Positions 46,039 through 55,528 of a stretch of 64,000 nucleotides of DNA are shown in pieces (positions within the stretch are counted from its first letter, which is position 1; each line of letters opens with the position of its first letter). This DNA comes from Paraburkholderia gardini. GTDB lineage: Bacteria > Pseudomonadota > Gammaproteobacteria > Burkholderiales > Burkholderiaceae. The translations under genes were made by a program, and so were the position numbers. The DNA lies in contig NZ_CAJQYY010000016.1 in assembly GCF_907164575.1 (NCBI RefSeq), positions 1-64,000 on the forward strand, in the 5' to 3' direction. The notes beneath the pieces were generated by a model, which was not told the origin of the DNA, did no database searches, and saw nothing but the letters and a program-made list of their open reading frames with translations.

Positions 46039-47145
46039 TTGAACCAGCGCGATCAGATCGACATTGCCCGCACACTGCTTGTGATCGTTATCCTGGTTGC
46101 ACTGACGGTCGGAAGTATCTACGTACTGAGTCCGTTCATTCCAGGCCTGATCTGGGCGACCACGATCGTGGTCGCCACGTGGCCGTTGATGCTCGCCATC
46201 CAGCGACGCTGCGGCAACCGGCGGTGGATCGCCACCTTCGTGATGCTGCTCTGTCTGCTGATCGTGATCGTGCTGCCGTTGTACCAGGCCATCTCGACGC
46301 TTGCGTTGCACGGCGGCGAGATCATGGCGGCCATCAAGAGCCTGCCCGACTACGCCCTGGCGCCGCCGCCTGACTGGATCAAGGACATTCCGCTGATTGG
46401 CGCGCGCATCGACACGGAATGGCAGGTGCTTTCGGATGCGGGCCCGGGCGGCCTGCTGGCCAAGGTTGAACCGTATGTGAGCATCGGTGCGCGCTGGATG
46501 CTCGGCCATGCGGCCGTCGTCGGCGTGTTCGTGATTCACATGTTCATCACGATCATCATCTCCGGCATTCTCTACATGAACGGCGAACAGGCAGCGGCAT
46601 TCATGATGCGCTTTGCCGGCCGCATCGCCGCGCAACGCGGCGAAGGCGCGATCAAGCTCGCGGGCCTCGCGGTTCGCGCCGTGGCGCTCGGCATCGTGGT
46701 CACCGCGGTGACGCAATCCGCGCTCGGCGGCATCGGTCTGTGGGTTGCCGGCGTGCCCGGCGCGGGCATCCTGACGGCCCTGATGCTGATGCTGTGTCTC
46801 GCGCAGATCGGGCCGCTTCTGCCGCTGCTCGGTTCGGTCGCGTGGCTCTTCTTCCATTCGTCGCATCTGGTCGCGATTCTGCTGCTTGTCTGGTCGATCA
46901 TGATCGCGATGCTCGACAACGTGCTGCGCCCGATGCTGATCAAGCGCGGCGTGAACCTCTCGATGCTGCTGATCCTGTCGGGCGTGCTGGGCGGGATGTT
47001 CGCGTTCGGCATCGTCGGCCTGTTCATGGGGCCGGTGATTCTCGCCGTCACGTCGACGCTGCTGAACGCGTGGATCAACGAAAAGCCGGTGCCGCCAGGC
47101 GTTCAGGCCACCGACGATCCGGCTCACGTCAAGGGAGAAATCTAG
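46039..47145 (+). CDS. AI-2E family transporter (YdiK-like)
   Basis: A 368-residue inner-membrane protein of the AI-2E exporter family. Membrane segments occur at about residues 10-30, 33-50, 65-85, and then five or so between 155 and 350, with the family-typical glycine motif GLWVAGVPGAGILTALMLMLCLAQIGPLLPLLG. The start is a TTG with GGGAGG five bases upstream, the only start close to a good ribosome binding site. The substrate is unknown. Unlike the first AI-2E gene in this window, it has no soluble extension. Confidence 0.88.
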   Translation: MNQRDQIDIARTLLVIVILVALTVGSIYVLSPFIPGLIWATTIVVATWPLMLAIQRRCGNRRWIATFVMLLCLLIVIVLPLYQAISTLALHGGEIMAAIKSLPDYALAPPPDWIKDIPLIGARIDTEWQVLSDAGPGGLLAKVEPYVSIGARWMLGHAAVVGVFVIHMFITIIISGILYMNGEQAAAFMMRFAGRIAAQRGEGAIKLAGLAVRAVALGIVVTAVTQSALGGIGLWVAGVPGAGILTALMLMLCLAQIGPLLPLLGSVAWLFFHSSHLVAILLLVWSIMIAMLDNVLRPMLIKRGVNLSMLLILSGVLGGMFAFGIVGLFMGPVILAVTSTLLNAWINEKPVPPGVQATDDPAHVKGEI

Positions 47146-47197
47146 CGCGCGACAGCTGTGCGCCTGTCACGCTCGCTGCATCGAATCAGGACGACCC

Positions 47198-47683
47198 TTA
47201 CGCGTAACGCAGGTGTTCGTCCTTGAGCGCGGGCGAAGCGGCGATCGCCGCTTCCAGTTTCCTGCATAGTTCGTCGGCGTGGCGGATGCCTGGCAGGCGA
47301 CGCATCGGGCGCCGTCCGTCACCCGTATCGAGCACGATCGAACCCGTGCCGAACGCGCGCTGCCACCGCGGATAAACCACCGTCACATTACGGATGCGCG
47401 CGAGTTCGAGACTCGAGGTGCGCCGGTTGAAAATGCCCTGCGTCCAGGTAATCCGCTCGGTATCGATCACGATTTCGGTTGACGCCGTCTTGAGGAATGG
47501 CAACGCGACGCCGATCATGATCGCCGCGGCCTGCACCAGCACGAGCGACCACTGGAATGGAAAATCGCCCGCCGTGACAAGATCGATCGCGCCCACCAGT
47601 GCCATGACAACGCCGCCCTTCAGAAAGGCCGGAATATTGATGACCTGTGAAGGCGCGCCGCGGTAAATCACCTGCCTTGTCAT
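47198..47683 (-). CDS. PH domain membrane protein (bPH2 type)
   Basis: A 161-residue protein with two membrane segments (about residues 18-55), followed by a bacterial PH-like domain (STEIVIDTERITWTQGIFNRRTSSLELARIRNVTVVYPRWQRAFGTGSIVLDTGDG). Such proteins sit in the cytoplasmic membrane and are poorly characterised. AGGA lies upstream of the ATG at 47683. It is downstream of, and 30 bases from, dinB on the same strand, but nothing suggests joint function. Confidence 0.85.
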   Translation of the reverse strand: MTRQVIYRGAPSQVINIPAFLKGGVVMALVGAIDLVTAGDFPFQWSLVLVQAAAIMIGVALPFLKTASTEIVIDTERITWTQGIFNRRTSSLELARIRNVTVVYPRWQRAFGTGSIVLDTGDGRRPMRRLPGIRHADELCRKLEAAIAASPALKDEHLRYA

Positions 47684-47713
47684 CACGTCTGTCCTGTTGG
47701 TGATCGCTGTTGA

Positions 47714-48919
47714 TCAACTGCCTTGGTTTTCTGCCGAAAACGGCAACTCGCCCTGAACCGGAGCCGGTGCGACAGGCTCGCTGCCCGCGGGGGACAACGC
47801 CGAAACGCGCACACCGAGCAGACGCAATCTTCGATCGAGCGGCACACGCCTCAGACATTCTGTTGCAGCGCGGCGAATTTCGGTTGCATCCGCCGTTGGG
47901 TGCGGGATGGTCAGATCGCGCGTGACGGTCTTGAAGTCGTCGTACCGCAACTTGATGCCCACGGTCCTTCCAGTATAGCCTTTGCGCCGCAGGTCGTCCG
48001 CGACCCGCACGCACAGCCCGGTGAATGCCTCGGAGAGCGCAGCCCTGTCGCGGCGAGGGTGCAGGTCGCGCTCGAACGTCGTTTCGCGGCTCATCGAGCG
48101 CGGCTCGGAACTCACCACCACCTGCCGCGTGTCGATCCCCTGCGCGACGTCGGCGAGCCACGCGGAATAGCTCCGGCCGAAGTGCGACTGCAGCAGTTCC
48201 GGCGCGGCCGCCGCCAGATCGCCGACCGTCGCGATGCCGATGGACGCGAGTTTTTCGCTCGCTTTCGGGCCGATGCCGTTCACCTTGCGCGCCGGCAACG
48301 GCCAGATCCGCTTTGGCACATCGTCCATGGTCAGCAGCGTGAGGCCGTCCGGCTTGTCGAGTTCAGAGCCGATTTTCGCCAGCAGCTTGTTCGGTGCAAT
48401 GCAGATCGAACACGTGAGACCCGTCGCCTCTCTAACCGCCGCCTTGATGCGCGTGCCGATGTCGGCCGGCTCGCCCGACACGTCAGTGAGGTCGATGTAG
48501 ATTTCGTCGATGCCGCGATCCTCGATCTGCGATGTAAAAGCAGCCACGGCCGTCTTGAAGAGGCGCGAGTAATGGCGGTAGGAATCGAAATCGGTGGGCA
48601 GCAGGATCGCGTCGGGCGCCAGTTGCGCCGCCTTCATCATCCCCATCGCGGAGAACACGCCCAGCGCGCGCGCTTCGTACGTCGAGGTCGTCACGACGCC
48701 ACGCCCCGCGTAGTCGCGCAGCTTTCGAAAGCGCCGGGTGCCGTCTTCGAGCATTTCGGGCATGGCATTGCGCCCACCGCCGATCACGACCGCCTGACCG
48801 CGCAGCTCGGGATAGCGCAACAGTTCCACGGACGCGTAAAACGCATCCATGTCCAGATGCGCGATACGGCGCGTGCCAGAAGAGGCGGGAACGGAAGCGT
48901 CAACAGAAACGGAATTCAT
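47714..48919 (-). CDS. dinB: DNA polymerase IV
   Basis: A 401-residue Y-family translesion polymerase. HLDMDAFYASVE has Asp23 as the first metal ligand, and the palm acidic pair is Asp138-Glu139 in RGIDEIYID. Helix-hairpin-helix DNA contacts lie in VNGIGPKASEKLASIGI, and the little finger follows. Compared with E. coli DinB there is an extra 20-residue loop (GGGRNAMPEMLEDGTRRFRK) near residue 50. The C-terminal VQGELPF resembles a beta-clamp-binding motif. Probably under LexA/SOS control, but no LexA box is convincing upstream. Confidence 0.94.
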   Translation of the reverse strand: MNSVSVDASVPASSGTRRIAHLDMDAFYASVELLRYPELRGQAVVIGGGRNAMPEMLEDGTRRFRKLRDYAGRGVVTTSTYEARALGVFSAMGMMKAAQLAPDAILLPTDFDSYRHYSRLFKTAVAAFTSQIEDRGIDEIYIDLTDVSGEPADIGTRIKAAVREATGLTCSICIAPNKLLAKIGSELDKPDGLTLLTMDDVPKRIWPLPARKVNGIGPKASEKLASIGIATVGDLAAAAPELLQSHFGRSYSAWLADVAQGIDTRQVVVSSEPRSMSRETTFERDLHPRRDRAALSEAFTGLCVRVADDLRRKGYTGRTVGIKLRYDDFKTVTRDLTIPHPTADATEIRRAATECLRRVPLDRRLRLLGVRVSALSPAGSEPVAPAPVQGELPFSAENQGS

Positions 48920-49008
48920 CGTCCGGATATCGTACCTGAAGCCGCGAGCGCAGGCGCCCCGGCGCGCCTGCGACCCGGCCGGGCGCCCACCACCGGATCA
49001 GACGTTGC

Positions 49009-51489
49009 TCAGGGCTGGTCGCCCGACGCTGTGCCGGAGGTTTCGCCTGTGCCCGGGGATGGCGCATCGGGCGTCGGCGTCGGTGATGAGGCAGGCTCGC
49101 CGGTGTCGAATCCGCCGGTTTCCTGAGGCGCGCTGGCGATGATCGGCGGCAGAAGCGGCGGTAGCGCCCTCGGTGCCGCCACCGTCGCCGATGCGGACAC
49201 CGAAGCTGAAGCCGAAGCCGAAGCCGAAGCCGGCGGCGACGCTGTAATCACCGGACGCGGACGTGGCCTGTGACGCGTGCCGCTCGCCACTTCAGGTTTC
49301 GGCTTCGCGGAAAAAAGCTGTCCGGCCCATTCGCGCGCCTTGGCAAACCACACGGAAACCGTGCCCGGCTCTTCCTTCGGGAAACGCGCCTGCGGATCGA
49401 TCACGCGTGAGCGCAACGCACGCTGGTAGAAATCGCCGACGATCGGCAACGCGCTGTGCGCACCCTGCCCCCAGTAATCGCTGCGCAACGTCACGCGGCT
49501 GTCGTTGAACCCGACCCACGCGCCCGCGACCAGTTGCGGATGCATCAGGATGAACCAGCCATCGGCGTTGTCCTGCGTCGTGCCGGTCTTGCCCGCGACG
49601 TCCGCGCGAATGCCGAAGCGCGAGCGGATCGTCGAACCGGTGCCGCGATTGACGACGTCACGCATGACGTCGAGCAGCGTCTGGTCCGCATCGGCCGACA
49701 ACGCCTGGCTGCCGGCAACCGGCGCGAAATCAGCCAGCACGTCGCCGTTGCGGTCCTCGATGCGCGTCACCATCACCGGCTCGATGTAAGCGCCGCGATT
49801 GGCGATCGTCGCATAGGCGGAGACCATTTCCTTCAGCGTGACGGGGCTCGTGCCAAGGCCGAGCGACGGCACGGCGTCGAGCCTGCTGTCGCGCACGCCC
49901 ATCGCGCGCGCGAGACGCGCGACCTTCGAAGGCCCGACTTCCTGCATCAGCTGCGCGGTGATCCGGTTGCGCGAATACGCGAGCGCATCGCGCAGGGTCA
50001 TCGGGCGGCCGGTGGGCGCTTCGGCATCGGAAGGTTTCCAGATCTCGCCGCCCGCCAGTGAAATTTCCACGGGCTGGTCGATGAACGTGTCGTCGGGTGT
50101 CGCGCCGTCCTCGAACGCCGCGCCGTACACGAACGGCTTGAACGTCGAGCCTGGCTGGCGACGCGCCTGCTGCACGTGATCGAACGGATCCTGGCCGAAA
50201 TCGCGGCTGCCGACCCACGCGCGGATCTGGCCGTTGCGCGGATCGATGGCGACAAAGTCGGCCTGCACGCGGGTCTTGCTGTCGCACAGCGCCTGCATGA
50301 AGTGCCGGTCGGACGCGAGATGTTTGAGCGCGTCCCCATCGTCCAGTCCTGAGTCTCTCGCCGCACGATAATCGGGCGTTTCACGCACGAACGTCTGCAT
50401 CAGGTCGCGCCCGTTCGCGCATCCCGCACGCGTACCCCACGCCGAATTCGCGATGCCCTGCAGCGAATTGCCCTGCAGCACGACGGCCTGGGTCGCCATG
50501 GTCTGAAGCCGCGAATCGATGGTCGTACGCACGACGAGGCCGTCGGAATACACGTTGTAATCGTTACGATCGGCCCACGAAATCAGCCATTTTCGCAGCT
50601 GCTGTGCGAAATGCGGCGCCGGGCCGGGCGACTCGATCTGGCGTTCGAAATCGATCCGCAACGGGCGTTTGACGAGCGACGTATAAGACGCCTGCGAAAG
50701 ACGCCCGTATTTCACCATTTGGGCGAGCACGATATTGCGTCGCTGCAGCGCGCGCTCGGGATTGATGACCGGATTGTAGTAGCTGTTGCCTTTCAGCATG
50801 CCGGTGAGCGTCGCGCTTTGCAGCACGTCGAGATCATGGGCGGATTTGTCGAAGTAGGTGCGCGCCGCCATCTCGATGCCGTACGCGTTGTAGAGAAACG
50901 GCACCGTGTTGAGGTACGTCTCGAGAATTTCGGGTTTCGTGTAGACCGCTTCGATCTTGAACGCGGTGATCGCTTCCTTGAGCTTGCGCGTGAGCGTGGG
51001 CGCGCGGCCTATTTCGTCGGGGTACAGATTGCGCGCGAGCTGCTGCGTGATCGTCGAGCCGCCCTGGCGGTCGCCCGAGAACGTATGCAGCGCGGCCGAA
51101 GCCGTGCGCCGCCAGTCGAGGCCGTGGTGCTCGTAGAAGCGGTGGTCTTCTGTCGCGATCAGCGCATCCACCACGTGCGGCGAGATGTCGGCGAGTTTGA
51201 CCCATTCGCGATTGCTCGGCTTGAACTCGGCGAGCAGCTTGCCGTCCGCGGAAAACACGCGCGCCGGCTGCTCGACCTTCGCCTTGCGGATGTCGCCGAT
51301 GCCCGGCGTGAATGGAATCAGCACCAGCACATACAGCAGCATGAGGGCCGGGAATGCGGCGAGCGTGAGCGCGACGCCGCGCAGCGTCGGATGACGCATG
51401 CGTTGCAGCCGGTCCGTCACGACCGGCTTGATCCGGGCGAATTGAGCCAGGCAATAGTCACGAACGAATGACGTGTTTCTACGGTCCAC
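49009..51489 (-). CDS. Class A penicillin-binding protein (PBP1-type)
   Basis: An 826-residue inner-membrane peptidoglycan synthase. One membrane span lies at about residues 39-60. The GT51 glycosyltransferase has the catalytic Glu114 (ATEDHRFYEHHG) and the second box GGSTITQQLARNL. The transpeptidase motifs are Ser448-x-x-Lys451 (PGSTFKPF), SRN at 506-508 and KTG at 634-636. The C-terminal 130 residues are low-complexity, with Ser-Ala alternation and a Pro-rich tail, and probably unstructured. The start codon at 51489 lacks a strong ribosome binding site. Confidence 0.93.
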   Translation of the reverse strand: MDRRNTSFVRDYCLAQFARIKPVVTDRLQRMRHPTLRGVALTLAAFPALMLLYVLVLIPFTPGIGDIRKAKVEQPARVFSADGKLLAEFKPSNREWVKLADISPHVVDALIATEDHRFYEHHGLDWRRTASAALHTFSGDRQGGSTITQQLARNLYPDEIGRAPTLTRKLKEAITAFKIEAVYTKPEILETYLNTVPFLYNAYGIEMAARTYFDKSAHDLDVLQSATLTGMLKGNSYYNPVINPERALQRRNIVLAQMVKYGRLSQASYTSLVKRPLRIDFERQIESPGPAPHFAQQLRKWLISWADRNDYNVYSDGLVVRTTIDSRLQTMATQAVVLQGNSLQGIANSAWGTRAGCANGRDLMQTFVRETPDYRAARDSGLDDGDALKHLASDRHFMQALCDSKTRVQADFVAIDPRNGQIRAWVGSRDFGQDPFDHVQQARRQPGSTFKPFVYGAAFEDGATPDDTFIDQPVEISLAGGEIWKPSDAEAPTGRPMTLRDALAYSRNRITAQLMQEVGPSKVARLARAMGVRDSRLDAVPSLGLGTSPVTLKEMVSAYATIANRGAYIEPVMVTRIEDRNGDVLADFAPVAGSQALSADADQTLLDVMRDVVNRGTGSTIRSRFGIRADVAGKTGTTQDNADGWFILMHPQLVAGAWVGFNDSRVTLRSDYWGQGAHSALPIVGDFYQRALRSRVIDPQARFPKEEPGTVSVWFAKAREWAGQLFSAKPKPEVASGTRHRPRPRPVITASPPASASASASASVSASATVAAPRALPPLLPPIIASAPQETGGFDTGEPASSPTPTPDAPSPGTGETSGTASGDQP

Positions 51490-51726
51490 GCGGGCCTGCC
51501 ATCAGCTTGAAAAGGCTGAATCGTACCAAATGCCGTGCGAAGTCAAGGCTCAAGGCCGAAAATGGCGTGGTGAGGAAGGTGCTGCGGTTCGTCTGCTATA
51601 ACAAAAAACCAGGCATTCCAGCGATGAGAAAAACCATCGGCCAGGAACCCCGGGGAGACCATGTCGCACTGGCGATGGCATTTGCAACAGCTGTCATGGC
51701 ACTCAGTCTCCTGCGCTCCTGCGTCG

Positions 51727-52338
51727 TTAGCGGACGGGTCGTTCCTTTGCTACATCGTTCGACGCGACGAGTTCACGATCGACCAGATCGAGCTTGAGCG
51801 GTGCATCGGCTGAAAGGTTCTTCTTTGCAATCACGCGTCGCCATCCTCCGTCGGTGCCTGGATCGCGATAGAACGCGACGATGGCGACGTATCGTGTATC
51901 GGGTTGCATCGGTTGCGACAGGCTTGCGGACGCGCCCGGATTCACCACGGTGGCGATGCTGGTCTGCAGGTCCTGTGCCAGTACGGTTTTGTCGTTCTTT
52001 ATCAGATCGCCGTAGGACGCGGCGTCAAAGAGCTTGCGGTCCTTGAGCTGATACACACGCACCGCGACCGAGGTCGAGCGGTTTGTCTCGTCTGGATTGA
52101 GGGATGCACGCGCCGTCAGGTCGACGTTCAGCGTCTTGACCTGTTTGTAGAAGACAGCGCGATACGCACTGGAAGTGCCGTCGGACACAGCCTGCCAGGC
52201 GCCGCAGGCAGAAAGCAGCAGGCCGGATGCGAGGGCGGTCTGTTGTGTGCCGGCCTTCTTTTCGCCGGTCCCTGCCGGTTCGCCTGCAGCGGGCTTGCGT
52301 TTTTGTAACTCGCGGACCAGCGTTCTGCCGCGTCCCAT
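51727..52338 (-). CDS. tssJ: T6SS outer-membrane lipoprotein TssJ
   Basis: A 203-residue protein with the TssJ pattern: TLNVDLTARASLNPDETNRSTSVAVRVYQLKD, then SYGDLIKNDKTVLAQDL and TRYVAIVAFYRDPG. TssJ anchors the TssM-TssL complex of type VI secretion in the outer membrane. A lipobox-like LLSACG with Cys45 follows an unusually long, charged N-terminal region and a short hydrophobic stretch, so the start or signal could be degraded. GGAG lies seven bases before the ATG at 52338. It is divergent from the truncated tssH and tssE and no other T6SS core gene is near. Confidence 0.85.
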   Translation of the reverse strand: MGRGRTLVRELQKRKPAAGEPAGTGEKKAGTQQTALASGLLLSACGAWQAVSDGTSSAYRAVFYKQVKTLNVDLTARASLNPDETNRSTSVAVRVYQLKDRKLFDAASYGDLIKNDKTVLAQDLQTSIATVVNPGASASLSQPMQPDTRYVAIVAFYRDPGTDGGWRRVIAKKNLSADAPLKLDLVDRELVASNDVAKERPVR

Positions 52339-52352
52339 GACCGGGCTCCACC

Positions 52353-53078
52353 ATGACCATGCGTGACGACCATCGGAAATCCCCGAGGAATTCCACTCAT
52401 CTGCTTCGCAAGCTCAACCCGCATTGCTCGGTCGCCCTCGAGGCGGCTGCGAACCTGTTGCAGGCGATCACGGATGCACCGCATCTGCTGCGCGCGGCTA
52501 ACGCCTGGCCGCTGCTGTCGGTCAGCGCGATCACATCGGAGAATCCGGTCATCTCGCAGGCCGAACTGCTCGAAGCCATTCATCCGACACTCGTTGCACA
52601 CTTCCAGCCGGCGCTGCTCGTGCGCCTCCAGACGCTCGTCTACCGGTCGCTCGACGCCGCCGCGCTCGCGTCGATTCTGCGTCTGAAGCTTGCGAAGGTC
52701 GCCGAACGTCTGCGCCATCAGTACGACATCGCGCTCACCCTGGATGACGCGTTGACAGACTCGCTCGCGCAGTTGTGCCTTGCACGCGGGTCTGGCGCAC
52801 GCAATGTCGACGCGTTCCTGAACCAGCGCATCCTGCCGGCTGTGTCGCGTGAACTGCTCTCGCGAATGGCGAAGGGTTCCACGTCCGAAGGAAGTCCCCG
52901 CGGGATACCTGCTGGAATTCTCCTGTCGATGTCCCCCAAGGGGACTTCCTTCGACCAACGGAAGTCCCTGTGGGACGGCGCGCCCCTGGAAGGCAGCCTC
53001 GTAATCGATTTGGTCGATCACGACGTGCGGGCAGCCGCCAGCGCGACCACCGGCCATCCGGTTTCAGTCGGCATCTAA
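52353..53078 (+). pseudogene. tssH: Truncated tssH (ClpV-type AAA+ ATPase) with repeat insertion
   Basis: This frame of 241 residues combines a start that looks like the ClpV N-terminus (LLRKLNPHCSVALEAAANL) with a clear C-terminal D2-small domain: HFQPALLVRLQTLVYRSLDAAALASILRL, then LTLDDALTDSLAQLCLARGSGARNVDAFLNQRILP. Intact TssH has about 850-900 residues and two Walker A/B cassettes; none is present here, so a large internal deletion joined the two ends in frame. A palindromic repeat (52887-52952) is inserted near the end. It cannot be an ATPase. It lies between tssJ (divergent) and tssE (downstream). Confidence 0.8.
52887..52952. repeat. Palindromic repeat inside the truncated tssH
   Basis: GAAGGAAGTCCCC (52887-52899) pairs perfectly with GGGGACTTCCTTC (52940-52952) over a 40-base loop. 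The right arm lies within a 24-base segment (52930-52953) identical to 13511-13534 in the intergenic repeat. It adds in-frame codons to the pseudogene. Confidence 0.85.
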
Positions 53079-53089
53079 GGGACCAGACG

Positions 53090-53512
53090 ATGCCCGCTGG
53101 CCCTTCCCTGTATGACATGTTGCTCGGCCACATCGATGGTGAGCCGCTCAGCGCCCACGACGACAAAACTCTCGAGATCCTGAGCGTCCAGCAGAATATC
53201 CGCCGCATCCTCAATACGCGCGCGGGAGCGCTCAAGCACCTGCCCGATTTCGGTCTGCCAGATCTCACGAACATCTTCAAGGCCCTGCCTGCGTCGTCGC
53301 ATCTGCTGAAAAAGGAGATGGAGGCCACGCTGCTGAAATACGAGCCACGCGTTCGTGCGATCGATGTCGACATCATCGACAACGACGATCCCGGCGTCAC
53401 CGTGAGCTACGTGATGACCTGTCATCTGAAGAAGGCGGGGCTCGTGCGGTTCGGTACGTATTTCGAGCCGCCGGGCCGCATGCGCATCGAGCGGCGAACG
53501 GAAACGAAGTAG
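53090..53512 (+). CDS. tssE: T6SS baseplate protein TssE
   Basis: A 140-residue protein of the TssE (gp25-like) family. QNIRRILNTRAGALKHLPDFGLPDL is the conserved segment of the gp25/lysozyme-like fold used in the baseplate, and FGTYFEPPGRMRIE forms the C-terminus. TssE is essential for assembly of the type VI baseplate. It starts 12 bases after the truncated tssH. With tssH deleted and no sheath or membrane genes near, it is probably an orphan. Confidence 0.88.
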   Translation: MPAGPSLYDMLLGHIDGEPLSAHDDKTLEILSVQQNIRRILNTRAGALKHLPDFGLPDLTNIFKALPASSHLLKKEMEATLLKYEPRVRAIDVDIIDNDDPGVTVSYVMTCHLKKAGLVRFGTYFEPPGRMRIERRTETK

Positions 53513-53685
53513 CACCTTCAGGCGTGGCGATCTGCGCGGACGCACCCGGTATTTCCGTCGGTGCCCGCGCAGACCTGCGACATCGCTTTGAAGGCTCACG
53601 GCCGCGAGTTACTCGACCGTCTCACCATGGAGGTTGACCCTCCGCTTAACGTTCAGTTCGAACGTGGCAATTGTGCGCCCGTCTG

Positions 53686-54459
53686 CTAATGCGCCGAACC
53701 ACGCGCATCGGCATAGGTATCGCCGACCATCAGGCGCACGATCTCGTCGCCATTCGTGCCTGCGACGAGCCGTTCGCCCGCCACCTCGCCACGCCGCAGC
53801 ACGACGATGCGATCGGCAATCGCGAAGATATCGTGCAGATTGTGCGAGATCAGGATGACGGCCACGCCCTCTGCCTTCAGCGCGGCGATCAGCTCCATGA
53901 CCTTGCGCTGCTCGGGAACGCCGAGCGCCGCTGTGGGTTCGTCCATGATCAGCACGTGCGCGTTCCAGTAGATCGCGCGTCCGATCGCGATGGCCTGGCG
54001 TTGCCCGCCGGAGAGCATCTTCACCGGGCCGCCCAGCTTGCGCTCGGGGATCACGATATCGAGGCGTTCCAGCACTTCGCGCGCGACCTGCGCCATGCGT
54101 TCCCGGTCGATCACCTGGATGCCGAATTGCCGGCGCACCGGTTCGCGTCCGAGAAAGATGTTGCTGCCGACGTCGAGATTGTCGGCAAGCGCGAGATCCT
54201 GGTAGATCGTCTCGATGCCCTGCGCGCGTGCGTCCTGCGGATCGCGTAACTGCATCGGCGTGCCGTTGAACAGCAACTGGCCCGCGTCGGCATGATAGAC
54301 GCCCGAGATGATCTTGATGAGCGTCGATTTGCCCGCGCCGTTGTCTCCGGCAAGTGCCAGCACTTCACCCGGCATGACGTGCAGCGAAACGCGCTTGAGC
54401 GCCTCGACGCCGCCGAAGCGGATCGAGATGTCGCGCGCCTCGAGAATCGGCGTGCTCAT
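53686..54459 (-). CDS. frcA: Sugar ABC transporter ATP-binding protein (FrcA-like)
   Basis: A 257-residue single-cassette ABC ATPase. Walker A is GDNGAGKSTLIK, the Q-loop is IYQDLAL, the signature is LSGGQRQAIAIGRA, Walker B is VLIMDEPTAAL and the switch histidine is in ISHNLHD. Single rather than tandem cassettes, combined with the FrcB-type binding protein, match the FrcBCA fructose/mannose/ribose class (carbohydrate uptake family 2). The ATG at 54459 overlaps the permease stop by four bases. In the cytoplasm it drives sugar uptake. Confidence 0.88.
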   Translation of the reverse strand: MSTPILEARDISIRFGGVEALKRVSLHVMPGEVLALAGDNGAGKSTLIKIISGVYHADAGQLLFNGTPMQLRDPQDARAQGIETIYQDLALADNLDVGSNIFLGREPVRRQFGIQVIDRERMAQVAREVLERLDIVIPERKLGGPVKMLSGGQRQAIAIGRAIYWNAHVLIMDEPTAALGVPEQRKVMELIAALKAEGVAVILISHNLHDIFAIADRIVVLRRGEVAGERLVAGTNGDEIVRLMVGDTYADARGSAH

Positions 54460-55430
54460 TGCGCGCCTCCGAGCCGTTCCTTGTACTGGTCGATCAGCAC
54501 CGACATGATGATCACGATGCCCACCACGATGAACTGCCAGAACGCGTTGACGTCGATGAACACCAGCCCGAATTCGATTACCGCGATGATCAGCGCACCG
54601 ATCAGCGTGCCGATCACATTGCCCGTGCCGCCAAAGAGACTCGCGCCGCCGATCACCACCGCCGCGATCGAATCGAGCAGCATCGGCTCGCCGGCGTTCG
54701 CGGCACCTGCGGCAAAGCGTGACGTATAGACAATGCCGCCCACCGCGGCAAACGCCGCGGCGATCAGATAGATCACGACCAGATGCCGGCGCACATTGAT
54801 CCCCGCGCGAACCGCCGACTGCGGATTGCCGCCGATCGCGTACGTGTACTGCCCGAAGCGCGTTTTCGACAGAATGAAATGCATGACGAGCAACAGGATC
54901 AGGGTGAGCACGACTGGTGTCCAGCCGTGCCCGAGCCACGCGAGACCCGCATTGTTCACCGCGACCGTCATGCCGCTGCCCGCCGCGAGAAACCCCACGC
55001 CGCGCGCGACGCCATACATGCCGAGCGTGCCGATAAACGCCGGCACGCCAAGCCGCGCGATCAGCACACCGTTGACGAACCCCGGCACGAGACACACGAC
55101 GATCGTCGCCGGAATCGAGAGCAGCACGATCCACGGCGCGTTGCCGCCGGGAATCGTGAACTGCGCGATGCAAACGGCCGCGAGCCCCATGACAAAGCCG
55201 ACCGACAGATCGATGCCCGCCGTGATGATCACGAACGTCTGCCCGATGGCAAGCAGCAGCGGCGCACTGGCAGCGAGCCCGATCGACTGCAGGTTGTACG
55301 CGTTGAAAATGAACGAACGGTGATCCGATATCCTCGCCCAGACTTCGAAGAACACCAGCAGCGCGCACAGGAAGAGCCAGGGCCAGATCTTGCTGATCAG
55401 CGCGAGCCGGTCGAGACGTGAATTGTCCAT
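54456..55430 (-). CDS. frcC: Sugar ABC transporter permease (FrcC-like)
   Basis: A 324-residue inner-membrane permease with the RbsC/FrcC pattern: GIDLSVGFVMGLAAV, ARLGVPAFIGTLGMYGVARGVGF, TRFGQYTYAIGGNPQSAVRAGI, and EAA-like loop. About eight to ten membrane segments. The start at 55430 (MDNSRL) is close to the first transmembrane region; an upstream in-frame start is unlikely. Stop and the ATPase start overlap as ATGA. The upstream gene encodes the binding protein. Confidence 0.9.
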   Translation of the reverse strand: MDNSRLDRLALISKIWPWLFLCALLVFFEVWARISDHRSFIFNAYNLQSIGLAASAPLLLAIGQTFVIITAGIDLSVGFVMGLAAVCIAQFTIPGGNAPWIVLLSIPATIVVCLVPGFVNGVLIARLGVPAFIGTLGMYGVARGVGFLAAGSGMTVAVNNAGLAWLGHGWTPVVLTLILLLVMHFILSKTRFGQYTYAIGGNPQSAVRAGINVRRHLVVIYLIAAAFAAVGGIVYTSRFAAGAANAGEPMLLDSIAAVVIGGASLFGGTGNVIGTLIGALIIAVIEFGLVFIDVNAFWQFIVVGIVIIMSVLIDQYKERLGGAQ

Positions 55431-55528
55431 GAGTTGTCCGGTGGTCCGGGATGGCGAAAGCGGCACCTGTACGCGTGTTGACGCGCACAGGACGTACGAT
55501 CTGATTCGCTGGCGCTTCGCCAGTCCGG

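Noticed and set aside
53686..55488. A single 600-residue ABC protein
   Set aside because: Its first 340 residues are an out-of-frame reading of the permease gene; the ATPase begins at 54459.
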